The notes beneath the pieces are model-generated. The model was not told the DNA's origin, searched no databases, and was given only the letters and a program-made list of their open reading frames with translations. From positions 985,740-1,049,739 of the forward strand of contig CANMDE010000001.1 in the NCBI GenBank assembly GCA_947496535.1: 64,000 nt of DNA. Direction: 5' to 3'. Positions 48,748-58,876 of this stretch are shown here, in pieces. The position numbers and the translations under genes are program-made. How positions within the stretch are numbered: the first letter of the stretch is position 1; every line of letters begins with the position of its first letter. This stretch comes from an uncultured Paracoccaceae bacterium. GTDB lineage: Bacteria; Pseudomonadota; Alphaproteobacteria; Rhodobacterales; Rhodobacteraceae.

Positions 48748-50129
48748 AAATTGTATGCCTTCTTGGCCAGACCATAGGCCAAATCGCGTGCGAGCTCTGC
48801 CGCCTCATCTTCATCCAGCACATGCTGCGCCACCTGTTGTGCCAAATACGCACAATCTACACGGCGGGCCACATCATGGCGCGCTGCAATCGATGGCAAT
48901 GCACGTGTGTCATCGTTGAACCCCACAGTGTTATAAAAGCCAGCGGTTTCCGTGATCGTCTCACGATAGCGCATCATCCCCGCAGGGCTGTCGAAGAACC
49001 ACCATGCCGGACCCAGCTTGATGCTTGGATAGGCCCCTGCAAGCGGTGCAAGTTCGCGGCTATAGGCCGTTTCATCTAGCGTAAACAGGATAATTGAAAG
49101 GCGCGGATCCATGCCGAACCGATCCAACAAAGGCTTGAGCGCGGTGACGTATTCCGTCGGCTGCGGGATATCAAAGCCCTGATCGGTCCCGAATTTGGCC
49201 AAAACATCCGGGCTGTGATTACGGTAAGAACCCACATGCAGTTGCATCACCAAGCCGTCGTCAAGGCTCATCCTGGCCATCTCGGTTAGCATCTGGGCGC
49301 GAAACATCTCGTTTTGTTCGGGCGTGCCTGTCCCGTGCCGGATTTTATCGAACAATGCCGCGGCGGCTTCATCGGCCAAGTCCAAGGTCTGGGCCGTGGG
49401 GTGGCCATGATCAGTGGATGTCGCCCCCATCGCCTTAAAGAACGCACGCCGATTGCGGTGCGCTGACAGGTATCCAGCCCATGTTTTCGTGTCTTCGCCT
49501 GTGCAGGTCGCAAAGGCTTCCAGATTGGCTACGAAACCCGGCGCATCTGCATCGATCACCGCATCAGGTCGGTAGGACGTGATGACACGTACGCCCCAGC
49601 CGCTTTGTGCAATCGCGCGGTGATGATCGAGTGGATCACATGGCCCTTCGGTGGTTGTAATCACTTCAATATTGAACCGCTCCGCCATGGCACGGGGGCG
49701 AAAGCCATCTTGGGACAGGCATGCGCTGATATGGTCATAATACGAATCCGCGGTCTGTTCGGACAAGCGGTCGGTCAGCCCAAAAAGATCGCTGAATGTA
49801 TGATCGAGCCACAGGCGGGTAGGGGTGCTGCGAAACAGGTGATAATTTTTTGCAAAGACCTGCCAGATGGCCCGATTGTCTGGCGTTCTGTCTGCATCCA
49901 GCATCTCTAACACCTGAATACCTTGGGACACCAACATCCGCCGCACATAGTGATCGGGCAAAATCAGCAATTCAGTGGGGTTGGCAAACGCCTCATTCGT
50001 CGCGAACCAAGCGGGGTCTGTATGCCCGTGGGGACAGATTAAGGGCATGTCGCGCACGTCGTCGTAAAGTCGCTGTGCAACTTCACGCTCGGTCGGATCG
50101 GACGGGAAAAGGCGGTTGGAATTTAACAC
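48744..50129 (-). CDS. uxaC: glucuronate isomerase
   Basis: DMPLICPHGHTDPAWFATNEAFANPTELLILPDHYVRRMLVSQGI; 461 aa; overlaps uxuB. Confidence 0.93.
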   Translation of the reverse strand: MLNSNRLFPSDPTEREVAQRLYDDVRDMPLICPHGHTDPAWFATNEAFANPTELLILPDHYVRRMLVSQGIQVLEMLDADRTPDNRAIWQVFAKNYHLFRSTPTRLWLDHTFSDLFGLTDRLSEQTADSYYDHISACLSQDGFRPRAMAERFNIEVITTTEGPCDPLDHHRAIAQSGWGVRVITSYRPDAVIDADAPGFVANLEAFATCTGEDTKTWAGYLSAHRNRRAFFKAMGATSTDHGHPTAQTLDLADEAAAALFDKIRHGTGTPEQNEMFRAQMLTEMARMSLDDGLVMQLHVGSYRNHSPDVLAKFGTDQGFDIPQPTEYVTALKPLLDRFGMDPRLSIILFTLDETAYSRELAPLAGAYPSIKLGPAWWFFDSPAGMMRYRETITETAGFYNTVGFNDDTRALPSIAARHDVARRVDCAYLAQQVAQHVLDEDEAAELARDLAYGLAKKAYNL

Positions 50130-50435
50130 GAAGCCTCCTGCTTATGAACGGTTCTGTTGCTCTAATTTATCTGTCTTGCACATATATCTTATCCATTACC
50201 CGGCAGGCGATTGCGAAGCAATCTGCCGAGATCGAACATGTCATTGCAGGCCATGCCAAGATTGATACCGACGATTGGTCCGCTTGCGGACCTCCGGTCT
50301 GATTTTTTGCACTCATTGGTAGACCGTCGCTGCGTCAAGCGAGTCTCCCAGTGCTGTTTATCTGGAACCGCCAAAGAGAGAACAAAAATTTGGGCTCGGT
50401 GGCATGCGCCGCAGAGTACTGAATTGTAGGAGCTG

Positions 50436-50861
50436 TTAGAATCGAACAATCAGGACAGAGACATTGGCGTGGCGCGCCACACGTGCCGCGTTGGGCCCGA
50501 TGAGGCGGTCAGCTAGATCCGGTTTATGCGCCCCCACCACGATCATATCCGCCTTAACCTTCTTCGCTGTGGCGAGGATCTCTTCGTAGGTCACGCCCAC
50601 TTCGACAATGTGTTGGATGGGTTGTCCTTGGGCCGTGGTGCTACCTGCAACGTCATAAAGCGCTGTCATCGCGGCTTTTGTTGCCTGCTTCAAAGTACCT
50701 TCTTTGAAAAAAGACCCCACCCAAGACGACCCGTAGTCAGGCAGGACGGTCATTACGCTAAGCGACGTTTCATAGAGCCCTGCTAACTTTTCCGCTTCTC
50801 CAAGAAGCTTTTTTGCTTCGTCCACATGAGATAGATCAATTGCGCATAGAATACGTTCCAT
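50436..50861 (-). CDS. universal stress protein (UspA family)
   Basis: ERILCAIDLSHVDEAKKLLGEAEKLA...DMIVVGAHKPDLADRLIGPNAARVARHANVSVLIVR. Confidence 0.9.
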   Translation of the reverse strand: MERILCAIDLSHVDEAKKLLGEAEKLAGLYETSLSVMTVLPDYGSSWVGSFFKEGTLKQATKAAMTALYDVAGSTTAQGQPIQHIVEVGVTYEEILATAKKVKADMIVVGAHKPDLADRLIGPNAARVARHANVSVLIVRF

Positions 50862-53494
50862 CAGATAGCCACCGCTTCTAGTTCAGGTTCTTTGCGGCGC
50901 ATTTGCAAAAAGTATACAAGCGCCAAAAGCAGGAGTGCCGGAATGTAAAACAGCTCTTTGGGGGGACGATCTGCCGGCACTTCAAGCTCGACCACTTCCC
51001 AGTCAAAATCGATACCTAGCTGTTCGGCAGGGCCGCCGAACTGGATGAAATCGACTAAGATTTTGCCGTCCTCTTCGCGGAAGCTGATACCGGCACTGGC
51101 GTCAAGCCGCGCCGCGCCATCTGCTCCGGCGTTCCCGACGGGAAGAAGATAACGCCCATCGACCGCATCTCCGTTGAGGTCTTCACCGACCATACGGACC
51201 CGCAGAGTGTCTCCAGCCGGGGCGGCTTCAGCCATGGTAAAGAGTTCAGTCCCTGCACGTTGTTCAAATTCAGGCGCGATCCTGTTGAGGAAGAACCCGG
51301 GTTGGAACAGCGTAAAGGCGATCAACAGTAAAGCCGCACTTTCCCATAGCCGCGATTTAACCATAAAGTAATTCATCGTCCCGGCGGCAAAGAGCAGCAT
51401 CGCCACCATCGCAACCAAGAAGACAAAGATCGCTTGATAAGGTCCGACATCGATCAGCAGCAGGTCGGTGTTGAAGATGAACAGGAATGGCAATAGCGCT
51501 GTCCGGATGGAGTAGAAAAACGCCTGAAAGCCTGTTTTGAGGGGGTCGCCTTTGGAAATGGCGGCGGCTGCGAAACTCGCCAGACCGACGGGGGGCGTCA
51601 CATCCGCCATGATCCCGAAATAGAACACGAACATGTGCACAGCGATCAGGGGCACGATCAGACCGTTTTGCGCACCGAGTTCGACGACAACACCTGCCAT
51701 CAGAGAGCTAACAACGATGTAGTTTGCCGTTGTCGGAAGACCCATGCCCAGAATGATCGAAATCACGGCGACGAAGAACAACATTGCCAAAAGATTCCCG
51801 CCAGACAGGAATTCAACGAATTCAGCCATCACCTGCCCGATCCCGGTCAGAGTTACAGCGCCCACAATGATACCCGCCACACCCATAGCGGCGGCAAGAC
51901 CAATCATGTTGCGCGCGCCAGCGATCATACCTTCTGCGATATCATTAAAGCCTGCTTTGACCTGCGCGCCGATGTCGTTTTGTCTGCGGAAGAAAGACTT
52001 GAGAGGGTTCTGCGTTGCGAGGATGACCAGCATGAAAATGCTCGACCAGAAGGCGGACAGCCCCGGCGATTTCCGCTCGATCATCAATAGATACATCAGC
52101 AGGAAGATGGGCATCAGATAATGCAGACCGGTCTTTAAAATTTCACGCACCGGGGGCAGATTCTGCATCGATTCAATGCTGACCTCAAGATCTGGTCCCT
52201 TGGCCGCAAACCGGACCGCAGCAATATAGCCCACGCCGATGAGTAATAGAATTACCCAGAAAGACGCCGCGCCAAGGGCTGTCCCCAAAAAGCCCACGAC
52301 GTAACTGGCGATCATCAGCGATCCACCTGCGATGATGATCGAGATGGCGATGATGAAAACGGCGCCAAGCATGAATTTGACTGGATGCATGCGGCTGGTC
52401 CCGGTCATGCCCATTTTCAATGCTTCAAGATGAACAATATAGACCAGCGCGATATAGGAGATCGCGGCTGGTACAATCGCTGTGCGCACGACTTCGACGT
52501 AAGACACGCCAACATATTCGGTCATCAAGAACGCCACAGCGCCCATTACAGGTGGGGTCAGAACGCCGTTGATCGAAGATGACACCTCAATTGCGCCTGC
52601 CTTGGTGGCTGGAAAGCCAACGCGCTTCATCAGTGGGATGGTGAACGTGCCTGTGGTCACCACGTTGGCGATAGATGAACCCGAAATGAGGCCCGTTGCC
52701 GCTGAGGCGATGACGGCGGCCTTGGCCGGGCCGCCCCGCAGATGGCCTAATGCCGCAAAGGCCAGTTTCAGGAAATAATTACCTGCACCGGCTTGGTTCA
52801 GCAGCGCGCCGAACAGCACAAACAGGAATACGAATGACGACGAAACTCCGATGGCCACACCAAAGACGCCCTCGGTGGTCAGCCACATATGACTCATGGC
52901 TTTGTTCAGGCTGGCCCCTTGCCAGCGGATCATCTCGGGCAGGCCGTTCCAACTGCCAAAAAATACGTAGGCCAGGAAAAATAATGCCACGGCCATCAGT
53001 GGGATACCAAGGGACCGTCGTGCGGCCTCCATCAGCAGCAGGATGCCAACGACAGCAACTGCCACGTCAAGCGATGACGGCGCGCCTGTTCGGGCGGCGA
53101 TGCCAGAATATGCAAACCAGATGTAGCTGGATGTGGCTGCTGCCAGTAAACCCAAGGCCCAGTCCTGGATCGGAATATGACGGCGCGGCGATGATTTGAA
53201 CGTCGGGAAGGCGATGTAGGCAAGGAACACAGCAAACGAGAGGTGAATTGCGCGGGTCTGCGTGTCGTTAAGGATGACCAGTTTGTAGATATCGCCAAGG
53301 AAGCTGTTGTTCCAAAGCAGGACCACATCAAAACGCAACGGCGATGCAATCCAAAGCTGAAAGATGGCCCAGATCAGTGGAACGATCCAAAGAAGACGAC
53401 GGGAAAACGCTCCTATCGGGGCGCGGCCTCCGGTGTCGCTGTCGGCGATGATATCATCGACATTGACGCTGTTGTCGGCTGTTCTTTCTGACAT
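50861..53494 (-). CDS. TAXI-type TRAP transporter fused permease (4TM/12TM) with C-terminal extension
   Basis: 877 aa; GPAKAAVIASAATGLISGSSIANVVTTGTFTIPLMKRVGFPATKAGAIEVSSSINGVLTPPVMGAVAF. Confidence 0.93.
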   Translation of the reverse strand: MSERTADNSVNVDDIIADSDTGGRAPIGAFSRRLLWIVPLIWAIFQLWIASPLRFDVVLLWNNSFLGDIYKLVILNDTQTRAIHLSFAVFLAYIAFPTFKSSPRRHIPIQDWALGLLAAATSSYIWFAYSGIAARTGAPSSLDVAVAVVGILLLMEAARRSLGIPLMAVALFFLAYVFFGSWNGLPEMIRWQGASLNKAMSHMWLTTEGVFGVAIGVSSSFVFLFVLFGALLNQAGAGNYFLKLAFAALGHLRGGPAKAAVIASAATGLISGSSIANVVTTGTFTIPLMKRVGFPATKAGAIEVSSSINGVLTPPVMGAVAFLMTEYVGVSYVEVVRTAIVPAAISYIALVYIVHLEALKMGMTGTSRMHPVKFMLGAVFIIAISIIIAGGSLMIASYVVGFLGTALGAASFWVILLLIGVGYIAAVRFAAKGPDLEVSIESMQNLPPVREILKTGLHYLMPIFLLMYLLMIERKSPGLSAFWSSIFMLVILATQNPLKSFFRRQNDIGAQVKAGFNDIAEGMIAGARNMIGLAAAMGVAGIIVGAVTLTGIGQVMAEFVEFLSGGNLLAMLFFVAVISIILGMGLPTTANYIVVSSLMAGVVVELGAQNGLIVPLIAVHMFVFYFGIMADVTPPVGLASFAAAAISKGDPLKTGFQAFFYSIRTALLPFLFIFNTDLLLIDVGPYQAIFVFLVAMVAMLLFAAGTMNYFMVKSRLWESAALLLIAFTLFQPGFFLNRIAPEFEQRAGTELFTMAEAAPAGDTLRVRMVGEDLNGDAVDGRYLLPVGNAGADGAARLDASAGISFREEDGKILVDFIQFGGPAEQLGIDFDWEVVELEVPADRPPKELFYIPALLLLALVYFLQMRRKEPELEAVAI

Positions 53495-53545
53495 TTTCGT
53501 CCCTCTGACTTATCAAACCCCGCGGTTTGATCCACCGATTGTGCC

Positions 53546-53579
53546 GCTGCCGCCCCCATATTCCCGCGGAGGCGGCAGC
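53546..53579 (-). other. intercistronic hairpin between TAXI SBP and permease genes
   Basis: GCTGCCGCC (53546-53554) / GGCGGCAGC (53571-53579), 9 bp perfect. Confidence 0.6.
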
Positions 53580-53623
53580 ATTAGTGTTGATGCAGTGCGG
53601 TCGTGTCGCCTGCGGTCAAAGGA

Positions 53624-54598
53624 TCACTCGATCCAGCCTTGCTCGCGGTAGTATTGCGCGGCACCGGGGTGCAGTTCGGCTGTCAGACCTTCGCTGATCA
53701 TCTCTTCATGCGTGAGGCGTGCGAAAGCTGGGTGCAAGCGCTTGAAGTCTTCGAAGTTGTTGAAGACGCCAGCCACGACCGCATAGACCACGTCGTCAGG
53801 TGTATCGGCGGAGGTCACGAAGGTTGCCTTTGGTCCCCAGCTTGCGATGTCATCGGGGTTGCCGGGATACATGCCGCCAGGGATTGTTGCCGCTGCATAG
53901 GCCGTGTTTTCGGCCAAAAGCGTTTCGATGGCGTCCCCTTCGAGGGCGAGGATTTTTACGTCACATGTTGATGTGGCTTCTTGGCTTGATCCGTTTGGAA
54001 GACCAGCAGCCCAGATCGTCGCATCAATGTTGCCGTCACAAAGTGCCGCGGACTGCTCAGACGATTTCAGCTCTGCGGCCACTGCGAATTCGTCAGGCGA
54101 TACGCCGTGATACTGCAGAACCGTCTCGGCCAGAACGCGTGTGCCGGACCCTGGATTTGCGATATTCACTTTCATGCCACGCAGGCCTTCAACAGACTCA
54201 ATACCACTGTCTGCACGTACCATCAGGTGCATCGGTTCTGGATGGACAGAGAAAAGAGCCCGCAAACCTTCATATGGACCGTCTTCTTCGAAGGCGCCCG
54301 CGCCATTCAGGCCATCTGCTTGAACGTCCGACTGGACAATGCCGAAATCAAGTTCGCCCTGACGAATGGTGCGGGTGTTGTAGACAGATCCGCCGGTGGA
54401 TTCGACAGAGCAGCGAATACCATGATCTGCACGAGCGATGTTTACCAGACGGCAGATTGCGCCACCGGTTGGATAATAAACACCAGTGACACCACCGGTG
54501 CCGATTGTGATGAACTGCTGGTCTTGCGCAGTTGCAGCGCCAGCAAATCCGAATGCTGCGACTGTCACCGCGCCCCAGAGTGTTTGTTTGATCGTCAT
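53624..54598 (-). CDS. TAXI family TRAP transporter solute-binding protein
   Basis: Signal peptide MTIKQTLWGAVTVAAFGFAGAATA; FITIGTGGVTGVYYPTGGAICRLVN...VESTGGSVYNTRTIRQGELDFGIVQSDV. Confidence 0.93.
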   Translation of the reverse strand: MTIKQTLWGAVTVAAFGFAGAATAQDQQFITIGTGGVTGVYYPTGGAICRLVNIARADHGIRCSVESTGGSVYNTRTIRQGELDFGIVQSDVQADGLNGAGAFEEDGPYEGLRALFSVHPEPMHLMVRADSGIESVEGLRGMKVNIANPGSGTRVLAETVLQYHGVSPDEFAVAAELKSSEQSAALCDGNIDATIWAAGLPNGSSQEATSTCDVKILALEGDAIETLLAENTAYAAATIPGGMYPGNPDDIASWGPKATFVTSADTPDDVVYAVVAGVFNNFEDFKRLHPAFARLTHEEMISEGLTAELHPGAAQYYREQGWIE

Positions 54599-54716
54599 GT
54601 ATAATCTCCCTGACTTTTGTGTCACGCCGCCTGGTTGGTGCGTGCATTGCACTGCGCGTCAACACGCGCCTAATCCACGCAGCGTCACCAATGCGGATTT
54701 TTTTGTCACCTGAAAA

Positions 54717-55613
54717 CTAATGTTTTTTTCGCACGCCCCAGTAGGCGTTGTTTTCGAGGCGGACATCTTCATATGTTTTTATGCGCGTTCTAGCGTCTTG
54801 TCCGCCCACCTGAACCAGCAGCGCCAGAAGGTTTTCCATAACTGCCGTAGCACCTGCATAACAGCCAAAATGATGCGTCGATACGACCGACACAACAAGG
54901 ATTTCCTCAGGCGTGAATTCGGTTGAAATGACGTCGCTGTCTGTCACCATAATGAGTTTCACACCGCGATTTTGCGCAAATTTACATGCCTCAATTGTTT
55001 CCCGTGAATAGGGCGTGAATGTAATGGCGATCAGCACGTCATCCGGGCTGGCCTCGTTCAATTCATCAATCGCGCTGCCCATGTGTCGCGGAACTAATTG
55101 CAATGAAGGCAAGGCCATACGGCCCACATAGTGAAAGTAATATGCGATGCCGTAGCTTGCACGAACAGCCGTGAGATAAACGTTGCGCGCACCCAACATT
55201 ATGTCCACCACCCGTTGCATTTGTTCCGGCGATTGCCGTTCCAAGGACCCTCGGACGACAGCCATGGTGTTGGCTGCGGCATCGGCCTGCGCACGCCCCG
55301 CTTCGCCGGTATCGCGGAGGTCTTCGATCCAGTCCGGGATTTCGACCATTTCACTTGAGAACACGAGCGCGTGGCGGAAGGGTTCCCGCAGCTCATCGAA
55401 TCCAGTGAACCCAAGCACTTTTGCCATACGCACCAAGGTGTAGGTCGACACCCCGCACTTTCGTGCGGTTTGCCGAATTGGGTCTAGCCCGAAGTCAGCA
55501 GAGTGGTCGACGATATACTTTGCGACCGTCCGCAAACTGGGTGTCAGGTTGGGAAGTTCGGCCTTAAGCATTGATATTGTTTTAGCTTTTAGGGTCGGGT
55601 CCATTCGAATCAC
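54717..55613 (-). CDS. MurR/RpiR family transcriptional regulator
   Basis: PSLRTVAKYIVDHSADFGLDPIRQTARKCGVSTYTLVRMAKVLGFTGFDELREPF HTH plus SIS-like domain. Confidence 0.92.
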   Translation of the reverse strand: MIRMDPTLKAKTISMLKAELPNLTPSLRTVAKYIVDHSADFGLDPIRQTARKCGVSTYTLVRMAKVLGFTGFDELREPFRHALVFSSEMVEIPDWIEDLRDTGEAGRAQADAAANTMAVVRGSLERQSPEQMQRVVDIMLGARNVYLTAVRASYGIAYYFHYVGRMALPSLQLVPRHMGSAIDELNEASPDDVLIAITFTPYSRETIEACKFAQNRGVKLIMVTDSDVISTEFTPEEILVVSVVSTHHFGCYAGATAVMENLLALLVQVGGQDARTRIKTYEDVRLENNAYWGVRKKH

Positions 55614-55617
55614 TCTA

Positions 55618-55639
55618 TTTTTCTAAAATTGTAGAAAAA
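55618..55639. promoter_or_regulatory. candidate RpiR operator in divergent promoter region
   Basis: TTTTTCTA-AAATTG-TAGAAAAA, perfect 8-bp inverted repeat just upstream of rpiR-type gene. Confidence 0.5.
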
Positions 55640-55726
55640 CATTAGTTATTTTTTGTAATGATTGACAGATTCTGTAATTCGGACATTTTGACGACAAAGC
55701 TCCGAACCAATTAGATAGAGTAAAGA

Positions 55727-58117
55727 ATGCCCGATCTTCCCGAACACGCCTCTGTTGTTGTCATTGGTGGCGGTATCATGGGGTGCTCTACCTTGTATCA
55801 CCTCGCGAAAATGGGGGTCTCCGATGCCATTCTGCTTGAGCGTAACAAGCTGACCAGTGGCACGACATGGCATTCCGCGGCGCAGGTGCGGGCGCTGCGC
55901 CATTCTCACAACCTGACGCGAATGATCCAATACTCTGTCGATCTCTATGCGCAACTGGAACAGGAAACCGGACAATCGGTGGGCTGGATCCAGAAGGGGT
56001 CATTATCCATCGCAACCACGCCGGACCGGCTGACCCATATCAAACGGCAGGAATCGCTGGCGCATGCATATGGCATTGACGCGCGGTCGGTATCCGTGGG
56101 TGAGGCCAAAGAACGCTGGCCGCTGATGAACGCCGATGATGTCCTTGGCGCGGTCTGGTCGCCCGATGACGGGCGGGTGTCTCCTTCAGACGTCTGCGCG
56201 GCCTTGGTCAAGGCGGCCAAGGGATTGGGTGCAAAGCTGTTCGAGAATACCGGCGTGACAGGCATCCTGACGAAAAACGGTCGTGTCACCGGGGTTGAGA
56301 CATCACAAGGCACGGTGATGTGTGACGCCATTGCTGTGTGCACGGGTCTTTGGTCGCGTGAGATCGGGGCGATGGCGGGGGCCGACGTTCCGGCGCTGGC
56401 GTGTGAGCATTTCTACCTGCTGACCAAACCTATTGAGGGGATCACCGGCAATATGCCGACGCTGTCTGATCACGACAGCCACCTCTATATCCGCGACGAC
56501 AGTGGCGGGCTTCTGGTGGGCTGCTTCGAGCCGATGGGCAAGCCGATTGCGCCGGATATTCTGGACCATACATTTGAGTTCGGTCTGCTGGGCGAGGATT
56601 GGGATCACTTTGAGCCGATTATGGAGCTGGCGCTCAACCGCTTGCCTGTTTTGGAAACCGCTGAGGTCAAAATGCTGCTCAATGGCCCAGAAAGCTTTAC
56701 GCCGGACGGGACGTTTATGTTGGGCGAGACGGCGGAAACAAAGGGGTTGTTCCTTGGTTGTGGGATGAATTCCGTTGGCATTGCATCGGGTGGTGGCGCG
56801 GGCATGAATCTCGCGCATTGCATCGTGCATGGGCACACGGCCTACGATCTGGGCGAAGCCGACGCCAAGCGCTTTGCGCCGATCTTTAATTCTGTCGATC
56901 ATCTTATGGCGCGTGCACCCGAGATTTTGGGGACCCATTATGAAATCGCCTATCCGGGAAGACAGTTAAAGACAGCGCGCAATCTGGGCCTGCTGCCTCT
57001 GGATGCTGAATACCGTGCGGCGGGGGCGCATATGGGGCAGTTTTACGGATGGGAACGCCCGCTCTATTTTGGCAAAACATCCGAACCGGTGATGACATTT
57101 GACCGGCCTGAGTGGCACGACAATGTCGCCGCAGAAGTGAACGCTGCCCATACCAAGGCGGCCATTTTTGATGCCTCCCCCTTTGGCAAGATCGATGTGA
57201 AAGGACCGGACGCCGAAGCCTTCCTGTTGCAGTGCTGCGCAGGCTATCTGGGCCGCGCGCCGGGGTCGGTGATCTACACCGCCGTGCTGAACGAGCGCGG
57301 CACATTCGAATCTGACATCACCGCCCAGCGCATCGCCCCCGACCACTATCGTTTGTTTGTGGGCACCAATGCGATCAAACACGACTTCGCCCACTTCCTG
57401 CGGGCAAGCGGTGATTTTGACGTCCAGCTTGAAGACACGACCGAGGCCTATGCCGTATTGGGCCTGATGGGGCCAGAGGCCGCGCGGATCGTCACGGATT
57501 GCGGTGCACCCGAATTAAACGACCTTGGCTTTTTCAAAGTAGGACCAGCGCATATCGCGGGCAAACATGTCCGTGCGGCGCGGATGTCTTATGTCGGCGA
57601 AGCGGGTTGGGAAATTACCTGCAAGGCGGAGAACGCCAGCGCGATCTACGCCGCCTTGACTACTGCCGGTGCAAGACCTGCGGGCCTGTTCGCCCAGACA
57701 TCCATGCGGATTGAAAAGGGGTTTTGCGCGATGGGCCACGAATTGGACGGAGATGTCACGCCGATCGACACAGGCCTCGACTTCGCGACCCGCAAATCGG
57801 GCGGCTTTGTTGGGGCAGGGGTGCTGGCCCAACAAAAAGCAAACGGTGCGCAGAGCCGCGTCATCTCATTGCTGATTGAAGATGAAACTGCTGTGCCGCT
57901 CGGACACGAACCGATCTATCAGGGGGACACGATTATTGGGCAAACCACGTCGACTGCTTTTGGTTTTCGTGTTGGGCGGCCGGTGGCCTTGGGACTGGTG
58001 AATAGGTTTGTTGACAGCGAAACCGAAGTTCGGGTCGATATCGCGGGCAAAATGTTTACGGCGAAGGTGATCATCGGGCCTCTTTTTGACCCGGATGGTT
58101 CACGTATGCGCGGTTGA
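55727..58117 (+). CDS. FAD-dependent oxidoreductase with GcvT-like C-terminus (dimethylglycine/sarcosine dehydrogenase family)
   Basis: VVVIGGGIMGCSTLYHLAKMGVSDAILLERNKLTSGTTWHSAAQVRALRHS plus C-terminal GcvT/aminomethyltransferase region. Confidence 0.92.
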   Translation: MPDLPEHASVVVIGGGIMGCSTLYHLAKMGVSDAILLERNKLTSGTTWHSAAQVRALRHSHNLTRMIQYSVDLYAQLEQETGQSVGWIQKGSLSIATTPDRLTHIKRQESLAHAYGIDARSVSVGEAKERWPLMNADDVLGAVWSPDDGRVSPSDVCAALVKAAKGLGAKLFENTGVTGILTKNGRVTGVETSQGTVMCDAIAVCTGLWSREIGAMAGADVPALACEHFYLLTKPIEGITGNMPTLSDHDSHLYIRDDSGGLLVGCFEPMGKPIAPDILDHTFEFGLLGEDWDHFEPIMELALNRLPVLETAEVKMLLNGPESFTPDGTFMLGETAETKGLFLGCGMNSVGIASGGGAGMNLAHCIVHGHTAYDLGEADAKRFAPIFNSVDHLMARAPEILGTHYEIAYPGRQLKTARNLGLLPLDAEYRAAGAHMGQFYGWERPLYFGKTSEPVMTFDRPEWHDNVAAEVNAAHTKAAIFDASPFGKIDVKGPDAEAFLLQCCAGYLGRAPGSVIYTAVLNERGTFESDITAQRIAPDHYRLFVGTNAIKHDFAHFLRASGDFDVQLEDTTEAYAVLGLMGPEAARIVTDCGAPELNDLGFFKVGPAHIAGKHVRAARMSYVGEAGWEITCKAENASAIYAALTTAGARPAGLFAQTSMRIEKGFCAMGHELDGDVTPIDTGLDFATRKSGGFVGAGVLAQQKANGAQSRVISLLIEDETAVPLGHEPIYQGDTIIGQTTSTAFGFRVGRPVALGLVNRFVDSETEVRVDIAGKMFTAKVIIGPLFDPDGSRMRG

Positions 58118-58120
58118 GGG

Positions 58121-58876
58121 ATGCGCAACCCCTACATATTGGTCGCCCCAACAGGGGCCAGACGTAGCAAGAGTGATCATGCGCAATTGCCGATCCATAT
58201 GGACGAGATCGTCCAGACAGCCAAAGCCTGTTTCGCAGCAGGGGCGCAGGGTTTGCACCTTCACGTGCGCGATGCCGCTGGGCAACATACGCTGGATCCC
58301 GGGATATACCGCGAGACGCTGTTAGAGCTTGGCAAAAATGTTCCCGACATGGATCTGCAAATCACGACCGAAGCGGCGGGCGTATTTGATGTGCCGACCC
58401 AACTTGCTTGCCTTGAGGGCGTCAAACCTGCCTGGGCTTCGATATCAATTAAGGAAATCGCCCGCGACCCGACGCTTGCTGATGGCGTCTATGGTACCTG
58501 CGCGCAAAACGAAACGCGGGTGCAGCATATCCTCTATGATCTCACCGATTTAGCGTTGTTGGCGGACTGGCAATCACGTGGGATCGTGCGGCCAGGACAA
58601 GAGGATGCGATTTTCGTGCTTGGGTGCTACACAAAGGGCCAAATGTCCGATCCATCGGACTTGGTGCCATTCGTGGATGCATTCGCGGGTGACGGCAAAT
58701 GGATGGTCTGTGCATTTGGTCAAAACGAACATGCCTGTCTGCTTGCTGCCGCCCGGAGAGGGGGCGATGTTCGAGTTGGTTTTGAGAATAGTCTTCAGTC
58801 AGAGAATGGCGTGCAATTCAAAGACAACACGGCTTCCGTTCGGGCGCTGTCGCAGGCGTTAAAGGATGCATCATGA
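58121..58876 (+). CDS. beta-keto acid cleavage enzyme (BKACE, DUF849 family)
   Basis: VAPTGARRSKSDHAQLPIHMDEIVQTAKACFAAGAQGLHLHVRDAAGQHTLD...DVRVGFENSL. Confidence 0.88.
   Translation: MRNPYILVAPTGARRSKSDHAQLPIHMDEIVQTAKACFAAGAQGLHLHVRDAAGQHTLDPGIYRETLLELGKNVPDMDLQITTEAAGVFDVPTQLACLEGVKPAWASISIKEIARDPTLADGVYGTCAQNETRVQHILYDLTDLALLADWQSRGIVRPGQEDAIFVLGCYTKGQMSDPSDLVPFVDAFAGDGKWMVCAFGQNEHACLLAAARRGGDVRVGFENSLQSENGVQFKDNTASVRALSQALKDAS

Noticed and set aside
54654-54669. GCGCGT-CAAC-ACGCGC hairpin between rpiR and the TAXI SBP gene as a terminator
   Set aside because: Perfect but only 6 bp, GC-rich, with no T tract on the minus strand; not convincing.
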